64,000 bases of DNA from Okapia johnstoni (GCA_024291935.2 CM044309.1:99287628-99351627), one strand, 5' to 3'. Positions 29,991 through 44,643 are shown, numbered from the stretch's first letter. Notes: generated by a model from the sequence alone, not told the origin. Translations and numbers: made by a program.

Positions 29991-30498
29991 CTTTTAGTGT
30001 TTATGAGTGAATGACTTTTACAATAAAAAGAGTCAAAATTCCTTGTGCACACTTCATTCTTTCCGGATTCTCATCTTTTCTCTTGTTCCGTATGACTCCT
30101 TTAGGCCAGTTCCATATTTTTAATTACCCTGGCTCTTTTGTATGTATTTAGCAAAAGGATTTGGAAACTGGACAGAACTGGCTTAGGACAGGGGCTCTGT
30201 CAATAAACTGAGTAAAGTTACTGAGTAAAGTTACTTAGCTTTTCTGAAGCTCGATTTCTTCGCCTTCAAAGGTGGATCGTTTCTACTTCACTCTTTTGTA
30301 TACAGATTAGATTCATAGAGCTCTGAGCCAGATGACTGTCAGCTGTATCTCCCTTAATAATGTAGTTTGGCTAACTTGAATTTTGATGGAAAGAATGGCT
30401 TTTGGTTTTCATCCATCTGTGCTGTTTATGGCTGTGGTTATGGTATCTTTTATCTTCTCACACGAGACCTAAATCCATTAAATCGTTTCATCTTCTAA

Positions 30499-30687
<189 letters not shown>

Positions 30688-31537
30688 TGAGGAAATACAA
30701 TGTTATCCAGCCCTCGTATATAAGCTAGATGAGAAATCACGTGAGCCTTTAGTGTCATTTCTTTCATTCATGCTGCTTTTAGGCAAGACTTAATTCGTTA
30801 TATTTAATTTTTTTAATTTAATTTTGAATTTAAGAAAGCCTCGACATTTAAACTTAATGCTCTATATTTCCTTCACCATCTATACTGGTTTGTACATAAG
30901 CCAATTTATAGATATAACTTTGTCTTAAACTGGCACTTTTCCTGGTTCAGATACACTTGTCTGTATCTCAGAAGAGCAGAGGGGTGGGGGCAGCTGGGGT
31001 GGGAAGACAGGGCTGTGCAGGAAGTTCAACCATCTGTGGCTCTGTCTGAGTCACATTTTAGAGTCGAGTTTGTCGGTATTTTAAAATACAGGAAAAAAAA
31101 ATCAAAGCATGTTAAACATATCTTTACTAAAACACAAGGCTTATACATATATTCTAAGGATAAATAAACGTTGTACTTTTTTGCCTGGAGAACGCTTTTG
31201 GTTTTTTAAAATCATTCATTGGTCCTTTTTCCTCTATTATTTCCAATTTTATCAGAATTTTCATTTCATAAAAATTACCAAAAGTAAATCATTACAGGTA
31301 TATTCACTATGCATATGCACATGAATTTCCTATAAAGCCTTCCCGTAAATAAGTGACTCTGAACGACCAGGAGATGTAAAGACATTTCATGAGTCGATTT
31401 CCTGCATTTGTTCTGTAAGTTTGAAAACATCCTTCTAGGCAAGATTTGATAGAGTCATGAATCTTAAGTTAAACTAAAATGCAATGCTGTAAGCAATATT
31501 TTGGTTCAAGATTCCAAAACACATTTTTGTTTTGTTT

Positions 31538-31690
31538 TAACCATTCATTCAACAAATATTTATAGAGTACATACTGTATGCCAGACACTGCTCTGACACT
31601 GTAGGTACAGCCGTGACAAGTTAGTTGTGCCCTGTTGGAGCTTGAAATCTAGTAGAGGAGAACAGTAAAAGGCAAACAAGCAAGCAAATG
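31538..31690 (+). mobile_element. L2 LINE 3' fragment
   Basis: ttcattcaacaaatatttat, tatgccagacactgctctga and ggagcttgaaatctagtaga are diagnostic of the L2 3' end. Confidence 0.75.
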
Positions 31691-32591
31691 TTTTTGGGAA
31701 AAAAATAAAGTTTTGGAAAAAAAATTATCAAACTTGGCACATAGTCAAATAGGATGTCTTGTTTAGAGGGACAAGCTCTGAAAAAAAAAATGTACCCTGT
31801 AGAGGGAACACTAGCTGTAAAGGCACTAAATCAAACTCATCTTAAGAGTACTAAAGAAGAAGGTAGCCTGGAGATGGAACATTTTATAATCCAAGTCTTA
31901 CAAAAAATTGCATGGAGCAAACCATCTTAAATAGTAGCTAATTTTCTCTTTACTTCTCAATTGCACAGTTTGTCTAACTAGTTTGAATGCATTTGATCGT
32001 AATGCTTTGTAGACTTCCTTTCCACAATATCTAATAAACTGGAGTCCCTAAGTTTGTTACAATGTTCTTTTAATCTCCTCAGAAATAATGAACCCCAGCG
32101 CAAAACCCCCTATTCAATGTACCAAAACAGTCATGCATGGAATGATTTCTCAGGACCTCAGTCAATGGAGTATGTGTTGTTATGCACTCGGCTTACTTTC
32201 AGAAAGTGACTTAGGCTTTGTGGAGAATCATACCCTGCATGTTGTTTTAGATGCTACTGCACAACGGAAAAAATACGGCAAAGGGAAGGAATCGGTGGCC
32301 ATAAAAGATGTTTCAAATGACATCTATCTTACTTATTATTTGAATTTTATATAAATGAAGGGATATATAAAATATATATCTGAAGGGATCCTTTCTTTGA
32401 ATCATAGAGTGAGTTTGTCTTTTAAGTATATGGAAGCATTTAGTCTTTATACATCTGTAAAAAAAATTTTTTTAGCAATTTCCTTTTAAGCAACTCAACC
32501 ATATTTTATATTTTGTGAAGTGAGTTCTGTTCTTATCAATAGTGTATTAATCAAGGCTGAATGATTAAATGTTGGTCTGAAACAGTGGAAA

Positions 32592-32785
32592 GGGACTTCC
32601 TTGGTGATCCAGTGGTTAAGATTTCAAGTGCCAGTGCAGGTTTGATCCTGGTCAGGGAACCAGCATCCCACATGTTCTTGGTCAAAACCCCAAAACATAA
32701 AATGAGAGAAATACTGTAACAAATTTGCTAAAGACTTTAAAAATGGTCCACATTTTTAAAAACAGAAGTTATTTTTTAAAAAGAG
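32592..32785 (+). mobile_element. CHR-type SINE
   Basis: Sense; agggacttccttggtgatcc head and tail tttgctaaagactttaaaaa tgg. About 100 bp before exon 7. Confidence 0.83.
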
Positions 32786-32845
32786 AAAAAGTGGAATGGA
32801 GATTGATGAAGAAGGTGGGTATCACTTCTGTTGGGAAGAGCCTGA

Positions 32846-33331
<486 letters not shown>

Positions 33332-33969
33332 CAGTAACATCTCCACAAGATTATTCATGTGTTCATGGTCATGAGTAAATCTATTGTACTCTTTTTTACA
33401 GAATTTCAAGTTGGTTAAATGATGTATGTAAACTGGATAAATCATTGCTGGTCCATGTAATATTTAGGATGGTCATTGACTAAGTTAAGCCAGTAACCTT
33501 CTGGTATCTACTTTTTAAAATTCTTGGCATTTTCTGTTTTCCCTCATACTCAAAGGATTTCATGAGGAATTAAATTAAAAATTGTGTCCAAATAAAGTAC
33601 ACATAGATTTAAGATAATTTTTAACATTCGTATTTTGAAGAGGCTACAAATGACACGTGTGATGAGGAGTTTTTTTTTTGTGTGTGTGATCCTTGATTTA
33701 GTACAGAGGAGATGATCTCCTTCCCTTTAACTCTAAGATGAACTTAACAGGTTTGAACACCAAGAAGTGCCTGCATTCCACTGACAGGGCTTTAAAGTTA
33801 TAAACGCAGAGAAACACACTTCTGGCGTATATTTTGTTGTAAAGGCATACGGTGTTGACAGTATTGAAATATTATGTCGGACCACAGTCTGAGAAGGAGT
33901 AGGTGTTTCAGTTCCTTCTAGGTGGGTCGTCTCGCTCTGACGGAGCTGAGCCCACCGTGCTGTGGCACC

Positions 33970-34160
33970 CTGCTGTGTTCCGCTCACGTGATTCCTTCTG
34001 CCAGCAACGTCTTGCCCGTTTTTCTTGACCTTGAACCCTCCAGTTCTTCATGTTGCCATTCAAGCCCTGCTTGTATCCTTTCCTGAAAACTCCAGCCCTA
34101 CTGAATTTTCCTACACCCTTTCTCCATTCTGTTCTAACCGTTTTCTTAGTGATTCTCAAG
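33970..34160. repeat. Possible L2 fragment
   Basis: gattccttctgccagcaac, attcaagccctgcttgtatc and tcctgaaaactcc resemble the L2 conserved region. Decayed. Confidence 0.4.
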
Positions 34161-35604
34161 GTCATCATTGACCATCAGTAATCATTGTGTGAGTGAATTA
34201 TCAAAGTGCCAACTCTTAGAGATCTGTGCTTGTAGGTTTCTGGCTGAGCCAGCTTCTATCGTAATAAGACCTCATATTATGTGTGTCAAAAGGAAACATT
34301 AGACCTACCATCATAAATATTATTGACAAGGATTTTAGGAGTTGATTTTCATGACGTTTATTTGTCTTAGTAAGTAGCATCCACTTGAATTGGATCGAAG
34401 AAAACATTACTATTGCAATTCATTATGTACACAAGATAGAGGTGGCAACACTTTAATAAAGTGATATGAGCCAATCAAGATTACTTAATTCACAATTGAG
34501 CCCAGAGCCTTCCTTGGGAGTTAGATGGATGGCTAGTACAGTATGCCTGTTAACTCCCAGGTGCCAACAGTCCTTGTTCTAGGAATGTTTTGCACCAGAG
34601 ATTGCTGAAATTTATCTTTTGCAGTAATACCTTTAGTTCAATGATATCTGGAACATGTATATCTTTTCACCTTTTCCATTACTGTATAAAATACTATTCT
34701 TAAATGTTAATAAATTCAGCATGAATACTGTATTTTATAGGAGAATATAGCATATATTTTTTAATATTCTCTGGAGTGCCAGCGGCTCACATCCTAAGGA
34801 GGTATATAGCTCATCTCCCAAACCTAATATTTCTCTTTCATTTCACACTCTCATTGTGAGATACAGAAATGGGACTTCATCTTGTTTTCATATAGTAATA
34901 TTCCTATCACATTTAGCCTGACTGTTTTATGAAAAGCAAGAGGCATAGAGAATGAAAGATAGTTTTATCAAAGCAAACCAACCATATTTAAAAATCAAAG
35001 AGAGTCTTTAGTTTAGAGGGTGAAAGTTGGAAGTCAGGCTGTACTTTGGTTAAGTGTATCTTGCGGTGGCCGGAAGCAACTATGCACAACCTGATGAAAT
35101 GAAAGTGGACATGAATTCAAAGCTATAGAATCACAAGTTAGATACAGCATGAGAAATTGCTTCTTGACAGTGAAACTATTAAATACAACAATGAGTTACT
35201 AGGGAAAATTATGGAAAACCTTCCTTTTCTGAAAGTCATTTAACATGGCAAAATATATCTATCTCAGATGGTTTATGGTAATTCTGCCTAAGGCCAGGGA
35301 TAAATTATGCTGACTTCTCCAGGCCTCATGTAAGCTGGAAATGCTTTTATTTCTATTAGACTTCATAGTTTTCTTTCTGTCCAAAGTCATTTCCGTTGTC
35401 ATCTTCTCAGGATGGATGACACCTTTAAGTGACTGAACTCCTAATCATTGAAATGCTTACTGAGATTTAGCTTTTTATTTTCCTTTCATATCCAGGTTTT
35501 AATTCTTGGGGTTCTGCAGACCTAAAGCTTCACGCACTACACTTGCCAGTCTTCAATTTTTTAATCTCCATCTGATTTATTTTGCTTTTTATCTTTTAGT
35601 TTTC

Positions 35605-35692
35605 TAAATGCATTTTTAAAATTTATTTTATTAAAGTATAGTTGTTTTAAAATGTGTTAATTTCTGCTGTACAACAAATTGATTCAGTTATA
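35605..35692 (-). mobile_element. L1 3' end, left part
   Basis: ttaaagtatagttgttttaa, ttaatttctgctgtacaaca and ttgattcagttatac are the reverse ruminant L1 3' UTR. It resumes after the SINE-microsatellite block at 36287. Confidence 0.8.
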
Positions 35693-35693
35693 C

Positions 35694-35757
<64 letters not shown>

Positions 35758-35764
35758 ATATGTG
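35693..35764. repeat. (TG)n(TA)n microsatellite
   Basis: About 20 bases of TG then about 36 of TA, then degenerate TATG. Probably grew from the ttatacatatata stretch of the host L1 3' UTR. Confidence 0.95.
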
Positions 35765-35978
35765 CTGTGCTGTGCTTAGTCGCTCAGTCGTGTCTGATTC
35801 TTTGTGACACCATGGACTGTAGCCTGCCAGGCTCCTCTGTCCACTGGGATTTCTATTGGCAAGAATATTGGAGTGGGTTGCCATTTCCTCCTCTAGGGGA
35901 TATTCCCAACAGGGATCGTACCCAGGTCTCCCCCATTGCAGGCAGATTCTTTACCAACTGAGCCACCAGGGAAGCCCA
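35765..35978 (-). mobile_element. Bov-tA SINE (inverted pair, left)
   Basis: Reverse copy starting tgctgtgcttagtcgctcag and ending gagccaccagggaagccc. Confidence 0.94.
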
Positions 35979-36015
35979 TCTATCTATCTATCTATCTATT
36001 TTGTATATATACATG

Positions 36016-36071
<56 letters not shown>
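35979..36071. repeat. Compound (TCTA)n-(TG)n-(TA)n microsatellite
   Basis: Five ATCT units, a TATA stretch, about 22 bases of TG and about 26 of TA, between two oppositely oriented SINEs. Confidence 0.95.
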
Positions 36072-36073
36072 GT

Positions 36074-36276
36074 TTGGGATTCTCAGGTGACTCAGTGGAA
36101 GAATCTGCCTGCCACTGCAGGAGCTGCTGGAGACACAGGTTCTATCCCTGGGTTGGGAAGATCCCCTAGAGGAGGAAATGGCAACCACTCCAGTCTTCTT
36201 ACCTGGAAAATCCCATGATAGGCTACAGTCCATGGGGTAGCAAAGAGTGAGACACAGCTGAGCAGCTGAGCACACA
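36074..36276 (+). mobile_element. Bov-tA SINE (inverted pair, right)
   Basis: Sense copy: gggattctcaggtgactcag head to cacagctgagcagctgagca. Confidence 0.92.
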
Positions 36277-36286
36277 CGTACACATG

Positions 36287-36360
36287 TATATGGTTTATTA
36301 CTGGATATTAAATCTAGTACCTTGTGCTTTACAGTAGGACCATGTTGTTTATCAATCTGA
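36287..36360 (-). mobile_element. L1 3' end, right part
   Basis: ttactggatattaaatctag, cagtaggaccatgttgttta and tcaatct continue the L1 interrupted at 35692. Confidence 0.75.
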
Positions 36361-36524
36361 CTTCTTGTGGTACCACCTGACTTGGTGGTAACCATTCCTG
36401 GCATTTTCTTCTTTTCTCCAGCTTTTATATGTCCATATCCTGCCCTTTTTGGTCAGGACTACTGATAAGTTACCCTCTGCTTCATTAGGTTTGAATAATT
36501 CTGGCTTTACTATGATGGGCTATT

Positions 36525-36690
36525 TGACCTTTAGTGTATTAACCTGAAACCTCGGCTCCCCCATCTGTAAATGGAGGTAATAATATTACATCTACTTCAT
36601 GGGACGATTAGAAGGATTACGTAACACGAAGCACGTAGCATTCAGCACAGTGTCCAACACATATGAGCTCTCATTTTCCCACGGCCATCA
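36525..36690. mobile_element. MIR SINE
   Basis: cccatctgtaaatggaggta, catgggacgattagaaggat and gcattcagcacagtgtcc carry the MIR core and 3' region. Confidence 0.75.
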
Positions 36691-37119
36691 TAGATCTAGC
36701 CTCAACATCCTGTGGGTGATCACCATCACTTTGACTTCTCATAATTTTTCTCATGGCAAAGAAAGAATTACACTTCTTGTTTTCCAAGCCCAGTAATACA
36801 TTCACTTGGGCTCTCAATTCTGAGTTCTTTCCTGAAGGAATGTTGTCTTCTGTGCTCTTGGTCTTCCCTCTTCTGAAGAGTCTTTCCTAGAAACCACGAC
36901 TGGTTCCTGCATAATCCTCAATCAGCTGAGTCTCCCCTCTGGTTGAAGGGCTCTCCAAGACCCACAGCCTGAAGTCAGAGCTCATTAACGTGGTGCCCCA
37001 GAGCCTCTAGGATGCTGGTCCCAAAGCCTTCCTTAGTCTAAACTCCGAGAATTCTTTACTTCCTGCTGGGAAGCCAGTGATGGCCTCTGCCCATACAACC
37101 ACATGTCTGTCCTTGTACA

Positions 37120-37300
37120 GGTCTGAGCTTCTCTGCTCTTCTGCGTCTGTTGTTTCTTCTGCCTAAAGATTCCTTTCCCATCTTCCTCTAGAGCAGGCTA
37201 ATACTCGCTCTCTGAGAGCCGGCCCTCAGCCCCTCCCTGGGGTACCTACCCATAATGGCCTGTGTTCCTCCAGATATACAGACTGTGTTCCATGGACATC
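37120..37300. mobile_element. L2 LINE fragment
   Basis: tgttgtttcttctgcctaaa and ctctgagagccggccctcag fit the conserved L2 segment. Confidence 0.5.
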
Positions 37301-37550
37301 TTATCTGCCTTCCAGCTCCTGATATTCAGTGAGCTCCGTGTGTTCCTCTTCTTTTCACCCTCAACAGGAACCTGGAAGAAAAGTTCAAGTTATTAGATTT
37401 TCTTCTTCGTGTCAAAGCCAGACTCCTAAAGGCAGCCATACTTGCGCTTCACTCCCACAATTCTTGGTCTCCTTGGAATCTGGCTTTCCACCTGCTCCCC
37501 CATCTCAGGACACACTCACGCTGTGCATTTATTGGAGAGGCCTCACGTAG

Positions 37551-37790
37551 TACAGCAGGGTAGTGGTACAGACTATGGATTCAGAGAGAGATGGATTCAA
37601 GTCTTTTTTCTGCTACTTACAGCTCATGTCAGTGGGTGCTTCCCTGCTCTCCTAAGCCTTGGTTTCCTCCTCTGTAAAATGAGTATAAAAATAGTCCACC
37701 TGCCTTATCAGTTTATTTTGAGACACAACATAAAGTGTGGATCATACTTAGTGCTCATTCTCGATAGATGTCATTTTTTATTATCAAGGC
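37551..37790 (+). mobile_element. MIR SINE
   Basis: gtggtacagactatggattc, ggattcaagtcttttttctg, ggtttcctcctctgtaaaat and a distal gtgctcattctcgatagatg define a nearly full-length MIR. The 137-codon ORF across it is accidental. Confidence 0.85.
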
Positions 37791-38179
37791 CCATAGAACA
37801 ATGCTGGCATACAGTAAGCATTCAAAAATTTTTAGCCTACAAATTCATAAGGTAGATAGACTGTCAGCCCTGCCTCACAAATGAGGGAACTGGGAGCTTT
37901 GCATTTAAGAATTTGAACAGGGTCACAAACCTGCACTTCCCTCCTAGGATCTCATGATACCATTACTTACTTGTCCATCCCCTAACCCAGTGCATCCAAA
38001 AGCAAACCTGTCGTCTCCCTAAACCTGCGCTTCCTGAGGAATTTCCAATGTGACCAGCGCCCCCTCCCCAGTTTCCCAAGATCATAGTCAACTTCATTGT
38101 GCCCTGCCATCCATCCACTGATTGATTTAATCAAGTTCTTCTCAATTTACCCACCAAGTTCATCTTGCATTTATTCTTC

Positions 38180-38340
38180 CCATGGGAGACCTGGGTTCGA
38201 TCCCTGGGTTGGGAAGTTCTCCTGGAGGAGGGCATGGCCATCCACTCCAGTATTCTAGACTGAAACCCCATGGACAGAGGAGCCTGGTGAGCTACAGTCC
38301 ATGGGGTCACAAAGTGTCAGGACTGAGCAACTATAAGCAC
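38180..38340 (+). mobile_element. Bov-tA SINE, 5'-truncated
   Basis: Lacks the A-box half of the head; starts ggagacctgggttcgatccc and ends near gactgagcaactataag. Confidence 0.9.
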
Positions 38341-38591
38341 ACAAACAAAACACAGGTCTCTGATGAAAGCTTTACCTTCAGCGCCTGACTCTTCTCCCCA
38401 TTTGCCTAACAAATAAAGCCCAAATTCAGTGTCTTTGAAAAGACCTCAACTTGACTTTCCCAAATCTCATATGCTAAACCCAAGATATCCTAGCTGGCCT
38501 GAGTTCAGCCAACCTGAACTGTGCCTTACTTCACAGTCCCCTGGCTTATGCCTTTCTCTTCCTGTTCTAATTTCAGCATTTAGTATCTTAA

Positions 38592-38868
38592 CGGGGAAGG
38601 CACTGGCAACCCACTCCAGTACTCTTGCCTGGAAAATCCCATGGACGGAGGAGCCTGGTGGGCTGCAGTCCATGGGGTTGCTAAGAGTCGAATGCAACTG
38701 AGCGACTTCACTTTCACTTTTCCCTTTCATGCATTGGAAAAGGAAATGGCAACCCACTCCAGTGTTCTTGCCTGGAGAATCCCAGGGACGGGGGAGCCTG
38801 GTGGGCTGCCTGCGTCTATGGGGTCGCACGGAGTCGGACACGACTGACGCGACTTAGCAGCAGCAGCT
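38592..38868 (+). mobile_element. Bov-A2 dimeric SINE
   Basis: Sense dimer: two BovB-tail monomers (caacccactccagtactctt and again ccagtgttcttgcctgg), linker ttcactttcacttttccc, 3' end gacttagcagcagcag. Confidence 0.94.
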
Positions 38869-39902
38869 AGGCTTGGAGGACTGGTTGAGATGCATCTCTT
38901 AAAGACTGCTCCCGTCACTTCTTCCTGCTCTTACTATGGCTGCATTGCACATTTGGCCACATGATCCATTCATATTTGTCTCTTTCATTTAATGGCCGCA
39001 AGGCTATCTCTGGTTTTGTTCATTATTTTATTCAGGTAAATGCTATATTGCCTGGCATCCGGTAGACATTCATTAAATGTGTGCCAAGTGGATGACGGAA
39101 TGTTGTCACCTCTTCATTCACTTAGAGCACTCTAGTTCAGTGCTGTAGTTTCAAAAGTATGTCACACAAGTATAGTGATTTTAACTGATACATGTAGGGA
39201 AGACTCTAGGGAAAACCAGAGAACCCCAAGTCTTTTAGACGCTTACTCCATCAAATAGAGGCTGCCAGAGAACAAGCATTGTATTGGCTTTATTTTTAGT
39301 TATATTTATGGTAAGTGGTGCTAGTTTTCTATTTACAGTACTTTTACAATAAATTGTTTCTTAAAAGAGAGTTCCTGTCAAGATAAATAGTAAGTGACTC
39401 ACGCTGTAGAAAGATGAGGATATAGCAGAATTGAGAAGATGGCATATGAATCAGTTTAGTAGTTTGGGAAACAATGAGCTAGTTTATGCTCCCAGTATAT
39501 ATTTTAATGAATAAATGATAGCCAGCCATGTAAATAAAATAGTTTTTCCCAAACTTGAAATTATGTTTATAGTATCACACAAGGTCCAAGGTTTCTCATA
39601 CATTCATCCAGCCACAAATTCAAAAGCATTTGTCCCTTGCTTATGCTGTGGCAAACATTATGTCATATACCAGGGACATAAATATCTGCAAAGCAGTGAC
39701 CCTGAGGAGGGGTTTGTATACATGTATGTAGCTGGGGAAGACAGACAGATAGACTGATAACAGCCTCTTAAAATGGAAACAGTGATAGAGGTGTGTCCTG
39801 AGTTGGAAAACAACTCTTCCTCAAGGACTGTCAGAAGTCATCTCTGGGGTAACTTTAAGCTTGCTTGCCAGACTCAGGTAAAGGGGAAAGGGTGTTCTGG
39901 GC

Positions 39903-40135
39903 CAGGGTTTCTCAACCTTGGTGCTGTTGACATTTTGAACAGGATAAGCCTCTGTTGTGGGGGCCTGTCCTGTGCATTGTAGGGTGTTTAGTAGCATCTG
40001 TGGTCCCTACACATTAGATGTCAGTAGCACCGCCCAGCTGTTATAACCAGAAATGTCTCAGGATATTGACAGATATCCTTGGGGGTGATGAGGGTAGGGA
40101 GGAAAATCACCCCAGTTTAAAAACAGTGGTTTAGG
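39903..40135 (+). mobile_element. MER5A-like hAT element
   Basis: agggtttctcaaccttggtg, gtcctgtgcattgtagggtg, tagatgtcagtagcaccgcc and cagtttaaaaacagtggttt match the MER5A consensus as I know it, an old non-autonomous DNA transposon. Confidence 0.9.
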
Positions 40136-40190
40136 CCGAGGAAAATGCAAATGCAGTTGTGTAGAGATGTGATAAGCATTTGGAAATAGA

Positions 40191-40269
40191 TATTGGGTTG
40201 GCCAAACATTTGTGTGTTTCAGTGCCATCTTATGGCCAAACCCAAATGACCTTTGTGGCCAACGCGATA
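40191..40269. mobile_element. Mariner-type inverted-repeat element
   Basis: tattgggttggccaaacatt at the left and ctttgtggccaacgcgata at the right form imperfect inverted repeats. Confidence 0.85.
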
Positions 40270-40802
40270 CAAACAGCTCAAGATATGGGGTGAACAAATG
40301 GAAAGTGAGAGCTTTTGTGGGAAAGGTGAGTCGGGGGATAGAAGAACTGACAACAAGAAGAGGAGTTGAGATTTTATCCTTTCTAGAAGAGAAAGCAAGG
40401 AAATGTTCAAGCAAAGCTCCCTTGATCAGACATAGGACTGTGAGGGTGGGAAGTCAACGTCTTTTGAAATCTAAATGTCAGTCATTCAGAACTAGATGCC
40501 CAGTGACTAAATTAGGCAAGAAGCTCTAAATAGTTTGGTAGTCTAAAACATAGGCTGTCATGTCTTCCTTATGAAATGCAAAATTGTTTTACCAATCAGG
40601 CAGTTAAATTCAGACTATGTTATTTAACAAGTTGGCTTTTTTCTTTACTTGAATAAACACTGTGTTTTAGAAATAACAATGTTCTTTTGTAACTTAGAAT
40701 TCTCAAGACTAGCTTGCAGCAATAGGAAATTTCAGGTATTAGTTATTGATCCCAATATTTCAGCTCAGTGGAAAATTGTGCCTATTATACTTATATAATT
40801 CT

Positions 40803-41235
40803 TTTTTTTTTTTTTTGGCAAAGTAATGTCTCTGCTTTTATTTATTTATTTTTTTTTTTAATAAATTTATTTATTTTAGTTGGGGGCTAATTACTTTACA
40901 ATATTGTAGTAGTTTTTGCCATACATTGACATGAATCAGCCATGGGTTTACATGTGTTCCCCATCCTGAGCCCTCCTCCCACCTCCCTCCCCATCCCATC
41001 CCTCTGGGTCATCCCAATGCCCCAGCCCTGAGCATTTGTCTCATGCATAGAACGTGGAATGGTGTTCCGCTTCACATATGATAATATACATGTTTCAGTG
41101 CTATTGTCCCAGAACATCCCACCCTCACCTTCTTCCTCAGAGTCCACAAGACTGTTCTATGCATCTGTGTCTCTTATTCAGTCTCGCGTATAGGGTTACC
41201 GTTACCATCTTTCAAATTCCATATATATGCATTAG
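40803..41235 (-). mobile_element. Young L1 3' end with BovB-derived tag
   Basis: Reverse L1 3' UTR (gttgggggctaattacttta to cttattcagtctcgcgtata) flanked by a perfect 20-bp duplication at 40783-40802 and 41236-41255. Between two T-rich tracts at its left end lie 23 bases (40817-40839) matching the BovB text ggcaaagtaatgtctctgct. So on the element's own strand: L1, poly(A), BovB tag, poly(A). Confidence 0.9.
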
Positions 41236-42035
41236 TATTATACTTATATAATTCTAAAGATCTTTGTAAAATAGACATTAACAAAAAACCATTATCTCCA
41301 AATAATGCCGATGTATGTTTTTTATCTTCTGTAAAAATATGTATTTTTTTGATAATGCTCATCTGTTTCTGAAAATAACAGCCAACAAAAATGGCATTTC
41401 AAAGTCGTAACAAATTTTTTATTTTTCATGATTTTCAGCTAGGAGGATGAAAAGAATACCCTACAATTCTCTCGATAACCATGAGAGCATTAAGCTGAAA
41501 TGACACTCTTGATTGGGAATGGAAATCATTGAGAAATGTTAGTCTATGTAAGCATTACGGTGAGGGGTTATGAGTTAAGAAAAATTAAAATGGCTCAACC
41601 AGCCCTATTCCTTTGTTTCTTTTTTCCATTCAAAAAAGTGGGATTTTTTTTTTTTAAGAAAAATGAAAAGGAACGGAAATAAATAACTGCTAAGAGATTG
41701 GCATAGTGGTGGGCAGGCTAAAAATTGAATGTGTGAGGTTTGACTTTCAGTCTTACCCCTTCTTTGCCTTGCCCACAAACATCTAAAGCAAAAGCTACAA
41801 CTTGTGTCTGTTCTCTCACAGCTCCCAAAATCCCTCAAGAGTGGTCATTCATAATGTCAGCTATACTTGGAATTAAAGGAAACAGTCTTTGCAGTGACCA
41901 TTTATTTTTTTGTATGAAGAAGTGAATTTAATTGTTCAGGATGTTTTAGCGTTTTTTAATGATCTATATTTTTTATCTGTGCCAATTTCCATGGAGATTT
42001 CAAATGATTTTAGGTATTTGTTTTGTTTGGTTTGG

Positions 42036-42154
42036 TTTAGTTGCTGAGTCTTTTCCGACTCTTGTGATCCCATGGACCGTAGCCTGCCAGGCTCCTCGGT
42101 CCATGGGATTCTCCAGGCAAGAATACTGGAGTGGGTTGCCATGCCCTTCTCCAG
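42036..42154 (-). mobile_element. BovB-tail/Bov-tA SINE, truncated
   Basis: Reverse tail only (gttgctgagtcttttccgac to ccatgcccttctccag), bordered by ttttgttt-rich repeats on both sides. Confidence 0.88.
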
Positions 42155-43047
42155 TTTGTTTTGTTTAGGTTTTCCTAGTGTAAAACTAAGTCAGCCAGTG
42201 CTGTAGACTGTCTCAGACACTCTCAGGATTTTTCTATTAGATGCATTACAACTGACCTTGGCTCCCCTTTAAAAGGTTCAATCTGGAATTTGAAAGCAAT
42301 GATGCAAATTTGATTTTAACCATCTGTGTGAAAATATATCCATATTCATCATAGGTCTATGGATTCAGTGAGTGTTGTACTCAAATAGAGGTCCACTGAG
42401 GGGCAACTATTAAATACCTACTAGGTTCCAAGATGAAGAATATAAACATAAGCCCTTTGTTTTGGTCTTCACTTCATTTGACAATGTATCTCTCCTCTAT
42501 AGTTGTAAATAGTGTGCACTGAAGGAAATTAGAAGAAAAGACTGTATCAACTTTGCTATAATAGAAGGAACATATGTAAAGATGTATAAAAGGAAAGCAT
42601 ATATACTTTATGAATTATATATGTTTTCTTCTCCCTCTCAAGTTTCTTGATTGTTTTTAGTAGCCTAAACTGGGTAGAAATTAACATCTGAGAAAGTAAA
42701 TACACATCACATGACTCAAATGCTTGATGACAGTGTTGTGAAGTTCAGAAGAAAAAGAAATGCTGAAACCAGATGGAAATTTCGGCTTAGCAGCGAACTT
42801 CACACATCTGCCACACGTTCCTTTCCGCCAGTCGAGGTGAAAACATCCAGTTAAATCTCTCTAGACAAGGACCAGACCTGTGCTTCACAAGTTAAAGTAA
42901 ATTCCACTTGGGAAATTTCAAGTCCTGTTAATCAGAGTGAATAATGCCATGCTTTTCTGGGTGTAATCAAGAGCCACTTACGGAACAACTGTGATGTCTT
43001 CTTGAGGAATTCGTTTCATTTAAGTTGTTATCTTTATGTCTTTTTAG

Positions 43048-44384
<1,337 letters not shown>

Positions 44385-44587
44385 CTCTCTAAATCAGAGT
44401 TAATATATTCGGGGGAGTCACGTTTGTTATTTTTCATTTATGTTGATGCCAAGGCCAACATAGTTTCACTCTCTCCCTGGAACATGATTGATTTTCAATC
44501 ATCCAGGTGTTTTAACAGTGAAGATACAACAGTCCTCAGCAGTGTTAATGGTCAGTGCAGTGAATGTGTTAGTGTTATGTTGTGGAG

Positions 44588-44589
<2 letters not shown>

Positions 44590-44642
<53 letters not shown>

Positions 44643-44643
44643 T
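44590..44643. repeat. (TG)n microsatellite
   Basis: About 27 TG units with one TATG interruption near the 3' end, likely polymorphic. Confidence 0.97.

Noticed and set aside
37442..37855. 137-codon forward ORF
   Set aside because: Runs through a MIR SINE; chance frame.
44590..44643. Regular repeat that might suggest a CRISPR-like array
   Set aside because: Simple (TG)n microsatellite in a mammalian intron, with no spacers.
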